Source of the DNA: Acinetobacter bereziniae
GTDB lineage: Bacteria; Pseudomonadota; Gammaproteobacteria; Pseudomonadales; Moraxellaceae
Reading direction: 5' to 3'
NCBI GenBank assembly: GCA_009912575.1
Contig: WNDP01000012.1
Span: 1-51,251 of the forward strand
DNA length: 51,251 bases
Both the position numbers and the translations under genes were made by a program. The notes beneath the pieces are model-generated. The model was not told the origin of the DNA and ran no database searches. It saw only the letters and a program-made list of their open reading frames with translations. Each line of letters opens with the position of its first letter. Position 1 is the stretch's first letter. Below are positions 1-8,606 of this stretch, one piece after another.

Positions 1-647
1 TGGTCAAAGCAGGCGAACAACCACTTATTTCACGTTCTGCTCGTGCTACAGTGGTCTGGATGACGGATCAGCCTTTAGTGCTGGGCAAACTTTACAATGT
101 GAAGTTCGGTACACAAACGATTCCTGCGAAAGTTGCAAAAATTAACTATCGTACCAATGTGAATACCTTGGAAAAAATTCAAGTTGAACAGCTTGATTTA
201 AATGCGATTGCTGATGTAACGATTGAGTTTGATGCGCCTGTTGTATTTGATCGTTATCATGACAGTCGTTATACAGGTTCATTCATTTTTATTGATCGTT
301 TAAGCAACGTTACTGTCGGTGCGGGAATGGTTGAAGCTGCAGTTGAATGGACGGCGCATAATGAGCCTGTGATTGCTGAAGCACGTGCTGCACGTTTAGG
401 TCAAAAACCAGCAGTTGTAGCTGTATCTACACAAGCACTTGAAAATGCTCAAGCACTTGAAAGTTTGTTGATTCAGCAAGGCATTGTTGCTATTGCAAAA
501 GCGGGTCTATCAAATGATCAAGTCAGCTTACTTCGTCAAACAGGGGTTGTGGTAGTGACTGATGTTGAGCAGGGCGCTGATGTTGCATTTGCTCAAGACA
601 CTGTTGAAGCCTTGGCTGAGAAAATTGTGGAATTGGTTCGTCTTTAA
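1..647 (+). CDS. cysN: Sulfate adenylyltransferase subunit 1 (CysN), C-terminal part
   Basis: This is the 3' end of a gene that begins before the window; codons are in phase from base 3. CysN is the GTPase subunit that, with CysD, makes adenosine 5'-phosphosulfate in assimilatory sulfate reduction. The visible part holds the second and third beta-barrel domains (for example SARATVVWM, PVVFDRYHDSRYTGSFI and DRLSNVTVGAGMV). The GTPase domain lies upstream, out of view. After the barrel the chain continues for roughly 85 residues, starting near AARLGQKPAVV. That junction looks like the one that leads into the APS-kinase domain of bifunctional CysNC proteins, but no P-loop (GLSGAGKST type) follows. 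The tail may be a vestigial kinase domain. Identity as CysN is secure; the nature of the tail is inference. Confidence 0.9.
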   Translation, partial: VKAGEQPLISRSARATVVWMTDQPLVLGKLYNVKFGTQTIPAKVAKINYRTNVNTLEKIQVEQLDLNAIADVTIEFDAPVVFDRYHDSRYTGSFIFIDRLSNVTVGAGMVEAAVEWTAHNEPVIAEARAARLGQKPAVVAVSTQALENAQALESLLIQQGIVAIAKAGLSNDQVSLLRQTGVVVVTDVEQGADVAFAQDTVEALAEKIVELVRL

Positions 648-668
648 TTCCTGAAAAGATATTTAAAT

Positions 669-690
669 AAACCCGCCATATGGCGGGTTT
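669..690 (+). terminator. Intrinsic terminator after cysN
   Basis: A perfect 22-bp palindrome (AAACCCGCCAT and its complement) lies 22 bases after the cysN stop and is followed by ATTTTTG. The stem is GC-rich in its centre, as expected for a rho-independent terminator. Confidence 0.85.
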
Positions 691-1330
691 ATTTTTGAAA
701 GAAATATTAGAGAATACGCTTAGTACACAACATAAGATTTATCTAGAATAGCTGTTCTTATACCAATCAATATTATTGACTTAATATAAATGAAATGGTC
801 TTTGTTTTTTATTAGCCAATTTTATCTCATATTGCTATCGCAGTTGGCGACATGGATGCTGCCATTGGTCAAGGGTGATGGATATCCCCTTTAATCTGAG
901 CAAAAATAAAGCACTGTTTTGTTTACAGCATAAGCTTTGAAAATCCCCCTGAAAAGTAAAGCATCGCCTACGCAAATCAATTTAAACTTTAGCGCTAAAG
1001 CAGGGTATTGCAATCTTTATATTATCAGACAATATGTTGATCGCTTTGATTTCATGAATCTAGAAATTATATTTACTGTATCTGTTTTTAACAGATTGGC
1101 GATATTATGTAGGTTTTCTTGAATGGTATTATTTACAGGTGCTGGTTGAGTAATTGAATAGATTGTAAGTACCCTTGCTATAAGCATTTAAATATTCAAT
1201 TTATCATGTAGTTGAACAAGTATGATCATCATACCAGCATCATTATAAAATCGAATAAAACAGAGTAAGTACAGTAAAAACTAGAAAATTTAGTTTTAAT
1301 TGGGCCTAAGTTTGGAATGGAGAAAATCTA
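691..1330. other. 640-bp non-coding stretch
   Basis: No convincing gene is seen on either strand. Short open frames at 790-894 and 937-1122 have no ribosome binding site and no recognisable protein features. A short imperfect inverted repeat (TGGC...GCCA, 845-864) lies in the middle, but no function can be given. The final 60 bases must hold the promoter of the small lipoprotein gene; no clear -35/-10 pair stands out. Confidence 0.5.
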
Positions 1331-1513
1331 ATGAAAGTATTTTTCCTTGTCGTGATCGTCTCTGTATTAGCCGCCTGTGCTTCAAATAAACCTAAAATAT
1401 ATGAACCCACCAAAGAGTGTCGGCATTATCATGCAATGATGACTGCACCGATGGACCCGATGGCGATGCAACGCTTAAAACAAGCTTGTGATGATTCAGA
1501 AAAGCAGAGATAA
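1331..1513 (+). CDS. Small lipoprotein, 60 aa, unknown function
   Basis: The protein begins with a classic lipoprotein signal: MK, a hydrophobic stretch, then the lipobox LAAC with Cys16 as the predicted lipidated residue. The mature part is only about 45 residues, hydrophilic, with a Met/Pro-rich patch (MMTAPMDPMAMQRLKQAC) and two further cysteines. A GGAG ribosome binding site lies about 9 bases before the ATG. No family was recognised. It is transcribed alone, convergent with the DUF2239 gene. The clear signal and binding site make it a likely real gene. Confidence 0.7.
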   Translation: MKVFFLVVIVSVLAACASNKPKIYEPTKECRHYHAMMTAPMDPMAMQRLKQACDDSEKQR

Positions 1514-1574
1514 CCATGCATTGTATATGACCACAATACAAAGATATTGAAAAATAAGTCATTAAAATCAGTCA

Positions 1575-1608
1575 TAAAAAATGCTCTTGTCCAATAGACT
1601 TCGAGCAT
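1575..1608 (-). terminator. Terminator of the DUF2239 gene
   Basis: On the minus strand the arms ATGCTC (1603-1608) and GAGCAT (1581-1586) enclose a 16-base loop and are followed by a run of six T. It sits 26 bases past the stop codon of the minus-strand gene. Confidence 0.65.
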
Positions 1609-1633
1609 TTCAATCTGCTTAAGGATATTTTTC

Positions 1634-2182
1634 CTAAAATGCATAATTTGATTTAGCCAATAAATATGTCTTGATATCTTCAGGACAATTTTCAATCAAA
1701 GCAACAAAGCTTTCTTGATCGCCTCGATACAAAGCTCGAGTTGCTTCTTCATAATGTGAAATATTGCCAGACATTGCAGTCATAAAACGATCTAAAGCTT
1801 GTTTGGCCATCATCTTATTGCTTTCAGAAAGCGGATTATTTAGCTCTTGGTCAATTAACTTTCGAATAACGGCAGACGCACTTGAGTTTTGTTGATCCAA
1901 CCAATCCCAATGTTTTTGTTGCAAGGTGATTTCACGAGAAATCACTCCTAACTTTGGTCGTCCCACTTTTTTAACAACCTCAGGCTCACCATAACGTTGT
2001 CGAAGATCAAGTTCAGAACCGATGATATTGACATCAATCTGTTGACCTGTCTGATCGTTAAAAATCAGAATTGGTGTAGATATATTGCCTTGTTGTTTGA
2101 TCATCAATGCCACGTTAAGCAGTTGATCACTGATTAATTGCTGATGACCTATAAAGGCTGTGTAGGTAGTTTCAGTATTCAT
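1634..2182 (-). CDS. DUF2239 family protein
   Basis: The 182-aa protein matches the DUF2239 pattern: an N-terminal segment YTAFIGHQQLI followed by LIFNDQTGQQIDVN, then the hallmark GRPKLGVISREITLQQKHW (around residues 75-93) followed by DWLDQQ. The second half is helical (ASAVIRKLIDQEL..., FMTAMSGNISHYEEATRALY). The GRPKLG segment with the following W and helices resembles a small DNA-binding or RHH-like element, but no function is established. Two operator-like palindromes lie just upstream, so the gene may be autoregulated or under a dedicated repressor. No signal peptide; cytosolic. Confidence 0.85.
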   Translation of the reverse strand: MNTETTYTAFIGHQQLISDQLLNVALMIKQQGNISTPILIFNDQTGQQIDVNIIGSELDLRQRYGEPEVVKKVGRPKLGVISREITLQQKHWDWLDQQNSSASAVIRKLIDQELNNPLSESNKMMAKQALDRFMTAMSGNISHYEEATRALYRGDQESFVALIENCPEDIKTYLLAKSNYAF

Positions 2183-2198
2183 TTTAAAACCTATTGAT

Positions 2199-2248
2199 AT
2201 TTTACCTGGGTAAAATTAATTTGTGTTTGGATATTATCAGGGTAAAAT
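2199..2248. promoter_or_regulatory. Two operator-like palindromes before the DUF2239 gene
   Basis: Site 1 (2199-2216) is ATTTTACC-TG-GGTAAAAT, an exact inverted repeat with 8-bp arms. Site 2 (2231-2248) matches it at 15 of 18 positions and keeps the GGTAAAAT half intact. The starts are 32 bp apart, about three helical turns. Site 1 begins 17 bp before the ATG of the minus-strand gene, a position where bound protein would block transcription or initiation. The binding protein is unknown. Confidence 0.6.
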
Positions 2249-2300
2249 TAAAATAGCAAACAAAAAACAACCAATAGCCGTATGGGGCCCTAATTTAGGC

Positions 2301-2336
2301 AAAAAAAAAGCATGTAAAACTTGAAGAATTACATGC
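2301..2336 (-). terminator. Terminator of the FadL-type gene
   Basis: On the minus strand GCATGTAA and its complement TTACATGC form an 8-bp stem with an 11-base loop, followed by nine T (the A-run at 2301-2309 on the plus strand). It begins 18 bases after the stop codon. Confidence 0.85.
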
Positions 2337-2354
2337 TGAGTAAACGTTAAATGA

Positions 2355-3857
2355 TTAGAAACGATAACCCATTTTTAGGCCATAAGCGATTGCATTGTTG
2401 TCCTTAAACTCTGCAACATATGCATCTGTACCATATTGAGAAGATATTTGTGCTTTGGCATCACCTAACCAGAAATACTTGACACCACCTGCAATGAAGG
2501 TCGCAGGAGTTGGACTGTATTGCAGACCTAAGCCAACATTCCAGTAACCTTCTGTTGGCCCTAAAGTGGTAATAGGATTTCCTGCACCAGAATCCCAACC
2601 CACTGAAACGTTGCCAGCCCAGTGATCATTGACTTTACGTCCGACACCAACGTTTGCGGAGATTTGATCATCAGAATAATCGACCAGATTAAAACCGTTT
2701 GGCTTACCAACTAAAGGCCCGATTGCTTCAGAAGTAGCACCAAATTTTAAAGGGCGAATGGGAACATTTTTCCAGTTTACCCAACGCACGTTAGCAAAAG
2801 CCACGGTGTCCGCCATGATTCCTGTTTGAAAATCCAAGTTAACGGATTGGGGCGTTGTGATACGTGTTTTTCCATCCATGTTTTGAATTTTACTAATTGC
2901 GGCTGGTCCACCAGGGAGCAGGGCAAGAGCACCCAGTGCTGAGATATTTTCTTGTATATTGGCATCGTGATCGATTTCTGAGCGATAAGTCACTGATGCT
3001 TTTAACGCAATTTCCGGGATTTGGAATGCTGCACCTGCTAGCCATCCAACACCACTGGTTTCTTTAATTTTGCTGTCATAGCCATTGAATAAGCTATAGG
3101 TTTGCCCACGTAAACTCACCGAGCCTCTAACTGTTTGATAGACACCGCCTCCATAAATATTAAAGTTTTTAGAGGGCTGAAAACCAAAAACCATCGATAA
3201 GTTTTGTGAATCAACTTCTACTTTGGTATTGCCTTTGCCCAGAGTTGCATTGGCTGCTGCAATACCTTGATCGACTCGATTGGTAATGCCATTTTGTACT
3301 GCAGCATCCACCCCTGCTTTAATCGTTGAGTTAGAATTGTATTGATTCACCATTGCAGCCAAATTCGCTTGCCCAGCAGGAGTGGATAAATCTACACCTT
3401 GACCTTGTAAAACTAGACCAACACGTTGCTGTACGGACATGCCATTAAATGTAGAATTAATGGTACTGGCACGAAGTGCACTTAAACGTGCTTGGGGCAA
3501 TACTGTATCATTTGGAGATGAAACAAAGGAGTTATTACCAGTGTAGGCTGCATCTGCTCCAAATGGTTGGTCATATAACAAACCAAATGAAACGTTATCT
3601 GTGACTTGCAGTTTGATTGCTGCAGATGGAAAATAATAGTCATCTCCCATATCTGAGATATGTCTACGTGTTTCAGAGGTATCCGCTTCTTTTCCTTTTA
3701 CGGTCGGATCTAGCACGGAAATTCCTGCTTCAAAATAATTTCCTGGTTGTAGAAATGCAGAAATGGATTGTCCTGATCGATCTAGTGCTGCTGCATAGAG
3801 TGCAGAGCTTGGTAAATAAACGGACATCAGTGCGATGAGTACTTTGTTGATTCGCAT
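2355..3857 (-). CDS. FadL-type outer membrane fatty-acid transport protein
   Basis: The 500-aa protein is an outer membrane beta-barrel of the FadL/OmpP1 family, which brings long-chain fatty acids and other hydrophobic compounds across the outer membrane. A Sec signal peptide (about residues 1-23, ending in ALYAA) precedes the mature N-terminus. Family features are DDYYFPSAAIKLQVTDNVSFGLLYDQPFG near residue 72, FGFQPSKNFNIYGGGVYQ, FQIPEIALKASVTYRSEI, FANVRWVNW, and the C-terminal GYRF ending in Phe, the usual signal for the Bam machinery. A strong ribosome binding site (AAGGAGACG) precedes the ATG. The gene stands alone with its own terminator. Acinetobacter carries several FadL paralogues, so the substrate cannot be set from sequence. 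Confidence 0.85.
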   Translation of the reverse strand: MRINKVLIALMSVYLPSSALYAAALDRSGQSISAFLQPGNYFEAGISVLDPTVKGKEADTSETRRHISDMGDDYYFPSAAIKLQVTDNVSFGLLYDQPFGADAAYTGNNSFVSSPNDTVLPQARLSALRASTINSTFNGMSVQQRVGLVLQGQGVDLSTPAGQANLAAMVNQYNSNSTIKAGVDAAVQNGITNRVDQGIAAANATLGKGNTKVEVDSQNLSMVFGFQPSKNFNIYGGGVYQTVRGSVSLRGQTYSLFNGYDSKIKETSGVGWLAGAAFQIPEIALKASVTYRSEIDHDANIQENISALGALALLPGGPAAISKIQNMDGKTRITTPQSVNLDFQTGIMADTVAFANVRWVNWKNVPIRPLKFGATSEAIGPLVGKPNGFNLVDYSDDQISANVGVGRKVNDHWAGNVSVGWDSGAGNPITTLGPTEGYWNVGLGLQYSPTPATFIAGGVKYFWLGDAKAQISSQYGTDAYVAEFKDNNAIAYGLKMGYRF

Positions 3858-4130
3858 TTTTATCGTCTCCTTGACAATATACTTTTAAAATTATTTTTAT
3901 GACTCATTTTAGCTTAAAGCTTAATCACATTCATTATGATCAGTTTGAACATATCAAAACTGTAGTATGAATCAAGTGTTAAATTAACAAAAATTGATAA
4001 AAAGTAATTTTATTTTTTCTAATGAATGTTTGAAATGTTATTTGTAGACCTTAGTGAAGAATTATTTGCAGACTTGATGGTTTATGTTCAAATACTGAAA
4101 GTAGCAAAATTATGAATCAGGAAAGAAAAT

Positions 4131-5123
4131 ATGTCTACAAATCGTATGCAGCAGGTCATTATTACTGAGCCAGGTGGAGTTGAGAAACTGGCCTATACGC
4201 ATGTCGAAATTCCTCAGCCTAAAGCAGATGAAGTCTTGGTAAAAGTTCATGCCTTTGGTATCAATCGTCCTGATATTTTACAGCGTCAAGGGCTTTATCC
4301 AATGCCCAAAGGTGTTACCCCTGTGCCTGGTTTGGAAGTGGCAGGTGAAGTAGTTGCAGTAGGTGAAAATGTTACTTTATTTAAATTGGGAGATAAGGTT
4401 TGCGGGCTCACCAATGGTGGTGGTTATGCCGAATACTGTGTAGTCCCTGAATCTCAGACGATCACAATTCCTGCATCAGTCAGTTTTGTCCAAGCGGCAG
4501 CGATACCTGAAACCTTCTTTACAGTTTGGGCAAATGTATTTCAAATGGCACATGCCAAAGCTAGTGAAACGCTTTTGGTACATGGTGGAGCAAGTGGTAT
4601 TGGTACAACTGCTTTAATGTTGGCACAATCATTGGGGTTAAAAAGCTTCGCAACGGTTGGCTCAGATGAAAAAATCCAAGCGATCGCACATTTAACTGAT
4701 GCAATTAATTATAAAACCCAAGATTTTGAACAAGTTATTCAGGAAAAAATAGACAATACCGGTGTCGATATTATTCTTGATATGGTCGGTGCGCCTTATT
4801 TAGATCAAAACTTAAACCTATTACGTCGAGATGGACGTTTGGTTTATATCGCTTTTCTCGGTGGAGCAAAGGCTAAAGAGGTGAAATTGGGGCAAATCAT
4901 GATGAAACGCCTCACCATCACAGGTTCGACGATGCGTGCACGTAATACCGCTGAAAAGGCTGAAATTGCTCAAGGCTTAATGACGCATGTTGTTCCGCTT
5001 TGGGAGAAAGGTGAATGTTTACCAATGATTTATAAAACATTCAAATTTGATCAAATTCAAGCTGCGCATGCATCAATGGATACGGGTGAGCATATTGGTA
5101 AGGTTGTGGTAGAAGTAATCTAA
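4131..5123 (+). CDS. NAD(P)H quinone oxidoreductase, PIG3-type
   Basis: The 330-aa protein belongs to the zinc-free quinone oxidoreductase branch of the medium-chain dehydrogenase superfamily, close to PIG3/QOR proteins that reduce quinones with NADPH. Visible marks: N-terminal MQQVIITEPGGVEKL, the GroES-like domain with FGINRPDILQRQGLYP, GLEVAGEVVAVGENV, and the nucleotide-binding loop VHGGASGIGTTALMLAQ (about residue 150). Catalytic zinc ligands are absent, as expected. An AGGAAAG ribosome binding site lies before the ATG. The in-frame ATG five codons later is a possible alternative start. It faces the next gene head-on with a shared stem-loop between them. Confidence 0.88.
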   Translation: MSTNRMQQVIITEPGGVEKLAYTHVEIPQPKADEVLVKVHAFGINRPDILQRQGLYPMPKGVTPVPGLEVAGEVVAVGENVTLFKLGDKVCGLTNGGGYAEYCVVPESQTITIPASVSFVQAAAIPETFFTVWANVFQMAHAKASETLLVHGGASGIGTTALMLAQSLGLKSFATVGSDEKIQAIAHLTDAINYKTQDFEQVIQEKIDNTGVDIILDMVGAPYLDQNLNLLRRDGRLVYIAFLGGAKAKEVKLGQIMMKRLTITGSTMRARNTAEKAEIAQGLMTHVVPLWEKGECLPMIYKTFKFDQIQAAHASMDTGEHIGKVVVEVI

Positions 5124-5183
5124 AATTATGCTTTTATCATAATACTTTAAGTTAATTTGATGCTCTAAAAATAAATGAATAAT

Positions 5184-5217
5184 ATCGCTTAAATCAAAAT
5201 AGGGAGATTTAAGCGAT
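5184..5217. terminator. Bidirectional stem-loop between convergent genes
   Basis: Perfect 12-bp arms ATCGCTTAAATC and GATTTAAGCGAT are separated by 10 bases. It sits between two convergent genes. No long T run follows on either strand, so termination efficiency is uncertain. Confidence 0.6.
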
Positions 5218-5241
5218 TAAAATCAACTGAGTTTAGAACAA

Positions 5242-6252
5242 TTAAAAGCCTTCTAAAACAATTTTACCAATGCTGTGTCCTGACTCAATCATTGTGTGGG
5301 CTTGAATCACATGCTCCACATTGATTGTGCCTAAGTTTTGCCCCAAGGTCGTTTTAATTCTTTGATCATCAATTAATTTTGAAATTTTATTCAAAATATC
5401 GCCTTGTCGTGTCATATCTTTGGTTTGGAATGTAGAGCGTGTGAACATCGACTCCCAATGAACTGAGATTGACTTAATTTTAAAAGGATTAATAATAAAA
5501 TTTTCAGGATCATCAATCAGACCAAAATGTCCTTGTGGCGCAATCAAATTGGCAATCGCTTGTGTATAGCGTTCAGTACCGTTGATTGAAAACACATAGT
5601 GAGGCGCACCAATATTCAGATCTAAAATTTGTTGTTCTAAGGGCTGACTATGATCTACGATATAATCTGCCCCAATTTCTTGTAGCCATGCTTTGGTTTC
5701 AGGTCTGGATGCTGTCGCAATCACGGTAAACTCGGTCAAAACTTTCAGAAGTTGTACAGTAATTGATCCCACACCACCAGCCGCACCAATGACCAAAATG
5801 ATTGGTTTGTCCTGTTTGGTATCTTGAATTTTTAAACGATCAAATAACATTTCATAAGCAGTTAATGATGTTAGAGGTAGAGCAGCAGCTTCTGCATTGC
5901 TGATGGATTGAGGTTTTGAGCCTACAATACGTTCATCAACCAATTGAAATTCTGCATAAGAACCTTGTCTTTGATTTGAACCTGCATAAAAGACTTCATC
6001 ACCGACTTTAAAGTTTTGAACCTTGTCGCCAATTGCTTTTACAACGCCAACTGCATCATGGCCTAGAATTTTCCATGTTTCATTATCAGGTGAGGTGCGT
6101 TGGCGCATTTTGATATCGACAGGATTAATTGAAATGGCTTTAATTTCAATCAAAAGGTCGTGGCCTGTTGCGATGGGGGTATCGACTTCAACTTCGGAAA
6201 AAACCTGAGCTTCTGAAATTGCTAAAGGTTTTTTATAGGCAACAGCTTTCAT
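5242..6252 (-). CDS. Zinc-binding-dehydrogenase-like MDR oxidoreductase
   Basis: This 336-aa protein is a medium-chain dehydrogenase/reductase similar to the zinc-binding alcohol dehydrogenase family typified by the start MKAVAYKKPL. Features: AISINPVDIKMRQ, ILGHDAVGVVKAIGDKV, FYAGSNQRQGSYAEFQLVDE, the nucleotide loop VIGAAGGVGSITVQLLK (about residue 155), and GHSIGKIVLEGF at the C-terminus. Despite the family name, the usual zinc cysteines are not seen. The ATG at 6252 was chosen because the family begins MKAV; a GTG three codons upstream (6261) is in frame but no better supported. Substrate unknown. Confidence 0.83.
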   Translation of the reverse strand: MKAVAYKKPLAISEAQVFSEVEVDTPIATGHDLLIEIKAISINPVDIKMRQRTSPDNETWKILGHDAVGVVKAIGDKVQNFKVGDEVFYAGSNQRQGSYAEFQLVDERIVGSKPQSISNAEAAALPLTSLTAYEMLFDRLKIQDTKQDKPIILVIGAAGGVGSITVQLLKVLTEFTVIATASRPETKAWLQEIGADYIVDHSQPLEQQILDLNIGAPHYVFSINGTERYTQAIANLIAPQGHFGLIDDPENFIINPFKIKSISVHWESMFTRSTFQTKDMTRQGDILNKISKLIDDQRIKTTLGQNLGTINVEHVIQAHTMIESGHSIGKIVLEGF

Positions 6253-6261
6253 GAGTTTCAC

Positions 6262-6621
6262 TATTTTTTATTGCGTTATCAAATCAATAGCAAAAAAAAA
6301 GCGTTGAGGAAAGCATAAATTTGTGAGCAGATGATTATCCTAGAAATTTAATGTGGATCATCCAATAAAAATATCGACAGTAAAAATCGAATAACCAAAC
6401 TAATTAAAAAATCATCATTTAAAAAAGAATGAGGTCACCCCCAATTGTTTTAATAAAAGATTGGTCAAAGTTCTGTCACTGTTTGATATGGACCATTTAG
6501 AATGATCTTTAGTTGATATTTGAACCTGAATTCTTAATAAATCAGCGGTTAATATTAACTCTGATTTAATTTTAAAATTATGCGAAAATATCAGTTCTAT
6601 TTTTTTTGTTTTAGGACTCCC
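6262..6621. other. Intergenic region between divergent genes
   Basis: About 360 AT-rich bases between the divergent dehydrogenase gene and the gene at 6622. Both promoters must lie here, but no clear -35/-10 pair or palindrome stands out, and no short coding frame is convincing. Confidence 0.5.
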
Positions 6622-7122
6622 ATGACAGATTCTTCTGCATCATTAAGCGATATTGAAATTTTAGACATTCTTCAGTCGATGAAATCGGATGAATTGAATG
6701 CTGATGCAAAAAAAATCATTCGTGATGGCGGAAAAGCAGGGCGTCAGGAAGCACATAAACAGGCTTTGGTTGCTTTAAATCAGAGTTTTGAAGATAAATT
6801 TGTTGAAGCAGTAACCTTAGCTTTAAATTTGAATGAAGCCCAAGCGAAGAAAATCCGTTACAAAAAAGACCGTGTTCGTATTTTAAAAGCGAAGGGTATT
6901 GATTACTTAGCCATTGATGGTGCTGAAACAGCTCAGGTATTGTCACAAGTTGCGCAGGCGATTGTTCGTGAAGATGCGGTAGTGACCCATGATTTGCACA
7001 ACATTTTTCCATTCTGGAAAGAAGGCTGGCCGATGGTACAATTCGACAGTGCGTATAAAATTTTAGAGGATGATATTTCAATCCACTATCAAGCAATTCT
7101 TGATGTATTGATTCATCCTTAA
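6622..7122 (+). CDS. Uncharacterised cytosolic protein, 166 aa
   Basis: The protein is soluble, mostly helical and without signal peptide. The N-terminal half is charged (SLSDIEILDILQSMKSDELN, KKIIRDGGKAGRQEAHKQAL), the middle has a Lys/Arg-rich patch (KKIRYKKDRVRILKAKGI), and the end has conserved-looking aromatics (NIFPFWKEGWPMVQFDSAYKI is split around two Trp). No family was recognised. The ATG at 6622 follows AGGAC by 8 bases; a frame extension up to 6580 has no binding site. It is followed by a strong terminator, so it is a single-gene unit. The basic patch is compatible with nucleic-acid binding, but that is only a suggestion. Confidence 0.75.
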   Translation: MTDSSASLSDIEILDILQSMKSDELNADAKKIIRDGGKAGRQEAHKQALVALNQSFEDKFVEAVTLALNLNEAQAKKIRYKKDRVRILKAKGIDYLAIDGAETAQVLSQVAQAIVREDAVVTHDLHNIFPFWKEGWPMVQFDSAYKILEDDISIHYQAILDVLIHP

Positions 7123-7212
7123 TTGTTAGCACTATTCATCTATGTAAAATGATTTGGGTTAATCCTGATGAGAGCGAAGATGAGATTGCCTTTTTAGTGA
7201 CTATTTGAGTTG

Positions 7213-7242
7213 AAAAAAGCCGATATAAATATCGGCTTTTTT
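7213..7242. terminator. Bidirectional intrinsic terminator
   Basis: AAAAAAGCCGATAT and its complement form a 14-bp stem around AA, with T runs on both strands. It serves the plus-strand gene ending at 7122 and the convergent transporter gene ending at 7266. Confidence 0.9.
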
Positions 7243-7265
7243 GCATTTTAAGTATGAATTATCTT

Positions 7266-8606
7266 TTAATGCATGGTTGAATAAAACGGGAATACGCCAA
7301 GTAACATAGCTGCAACGAGCATGACTAAACAGGTGAGAATTGCCCATTTAATCGTGAACTTTTGGTGTTGCCCAAATTCAATTCCTGCCAGTCCACATAA
7401 CAAGTAAGTTGATGGCACCAGCGGAGAAAGTAAATGTACTGGTTGACCAACAATTGAAGCACGTGCCATTTCTACAGGTGTAATTCCATAGTGGCTTGCG
7501 GCTTCAGAAAGAATAGGTAAAACACCATAATAAAATGCATCATTTGACATAAAGAAGGTCAACGGCATACTAATAACAGCGGTAATAGGTGCTAAAAATG
7601 GTCCCATACTTTGTGGAATAATCGCCACTAATTCTTTAGACATGGCATCGACCATGCCTGTACCTGTCAAGATTCCTGTAAAGATCCCAGCAGCGAAAAT
7701 GATACCAACAACATTTAGTGCACTCCCTGCATGATGAGCGACTAAAGACTTTTGCATATCGACATCTTTATAATTCACAACCAGTGCAATACAAAGCGCG
7801 ATCATAAACAGAATAGGTAAAGGTAAAACGCCTTTCACCAAACAGATCATCAATACAACAGTTAATAAACCATTGAACCATCTTAAATGTGCACGGTTTG
7901 CTTCAGGATTGGTTGAAATCTGAATGTCATCACCATGACTAACATCAAGCTCGATGATCCCTAAGCGCTTACGTTCCATACGTCCATACATAAAGCCAAC
8001 GAAGTATAACCAAAGAATGGCGATCAACATCGGTAAAACCATAGGGACAAAGATATCACTCGCCTCTACATGCAACGCACTGGCAGCACGAGCAGTTGGT
8101 CCACCCCATGGCGTTAGGTTCATAATTCCGCTTGCAAGCATCATTAAGCAGGCCATGATCAGTGGGCTCATTCCCAGTCGCTTATAAAGCGGTAGCATTG
8201 CTGCCACACAGATCATATAGGTGGTCGAGCCATCTCCATCTAAAGATACGATTAGGGTTAATGTGATGGTTCCAATAACGACTTTTAATGGGTCGCCTTT
8301 GACCAGTCTTAAGATAAATTTGACGGAAGGATCAAACAGACCTGTGTCAATCATGATGGCAAAGTAGAGGATGGCAAATAAAAGCATAACGCCCGTAGGT
8401 GCAAGTTTTTTTACACCATCCAGCATCATTTCGCCAAGTTCTTTAATTTCAATATGCCCTAGACTGTCCACGTAGAAGCCAAGACCGTAAGCGATAAGTG
8501 CGAATAGAATTGGGATAAGTGTGAGTGCAGCAAGTGCAGTCATTCGTCTAGACATAATTAAATACATAAAGCATAAAATCATGCCTAAACCTAATACGGT
8601 TAGCAT
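7266..8606 (-). CDS. CitMHS-family citrate/metal symporter
   Basis: The 446-aa polytopic inner-membrane protein resembles the CitM/CitH citrate-Mg/H+ symporter family. It has about twelve hydrophobic segments. Characteristic stretches are MLTVLGLGMILCFMYLIM at the start, LDGDGSTTYMICVAAMLPLY near residue 123, the conserved LTPWGGPTARAASAL near residue 164, ALNVVGIIFAAGIFTGILTGTGM, and FFMSNDAFYYGVLPIL. An AAGGA ribosome binding site lies before the ATG. Likely substrates are divalent-metal-complexed citrate or related tricarboxylates; the exact one cannot be read from sequence. It is a single-gene unit. Confidence 0.88.
   Translation of the reverse strand: MLTVLGLGMILCFMYLIMSRRMTALAALTLIPILFALIAYGLGFYVDSLGHIEIKELGEMMLDGVKKLAPTGVMLLFAILYFAIMIDTGLFDPSVKFILRLVKGDPLKVVIGTITLTLIVSLDGDGSTTYMICVAAMLPLYKRLGMSPLIMACLMMLASGIMNLTPWGGPTARAASALHVEASDIFVPMVLPMLIAILWLYFVGFMYGRMERKRLGIIELDVSHGDDIQISTNPEANRAHLRWFNGLLTVVLMICLVKGVLPLPILFMIALCIALVVNYKDVDMQKSLVAHHAGSALNVVGIIFAAGIFTGILTGTGMVDAMSKELVAIIPQSMGPFLAPITAVISMPLTFFMSNDAFYYGVLPILSEAASHYGITPVEMARASIVGQPVHLLSPLVPSTYLLCGLAGIEFGQHQKFTIKWAILTCLVMLVAAMLLGVFPFYSTMH

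Noticed and set aside
790-894. 34-codon hydrophobic frame on the plus strand
   Set aside because: No ribosome binding site and no sign of a conserved small membrane protein.
937-1122. 61-codon open frame on the plus strand
   Set aside because: No ribosome binding site, no signal or domain, and composition like the surrounding non-coding DNA.
6421-6560. Possible insertion-sequence remnant (AATGAGGTCACCCCC and following)
   Set aside because: Resembles an IS end only vaguely; no inverted partner, target duplication or transposase relic was found.
6716-7132. 138-codon frame on the minus strand
   Set aside because: It lies entirely opposite the better supported gene at 6622-7122, which has a ribosome binding site and terminator.
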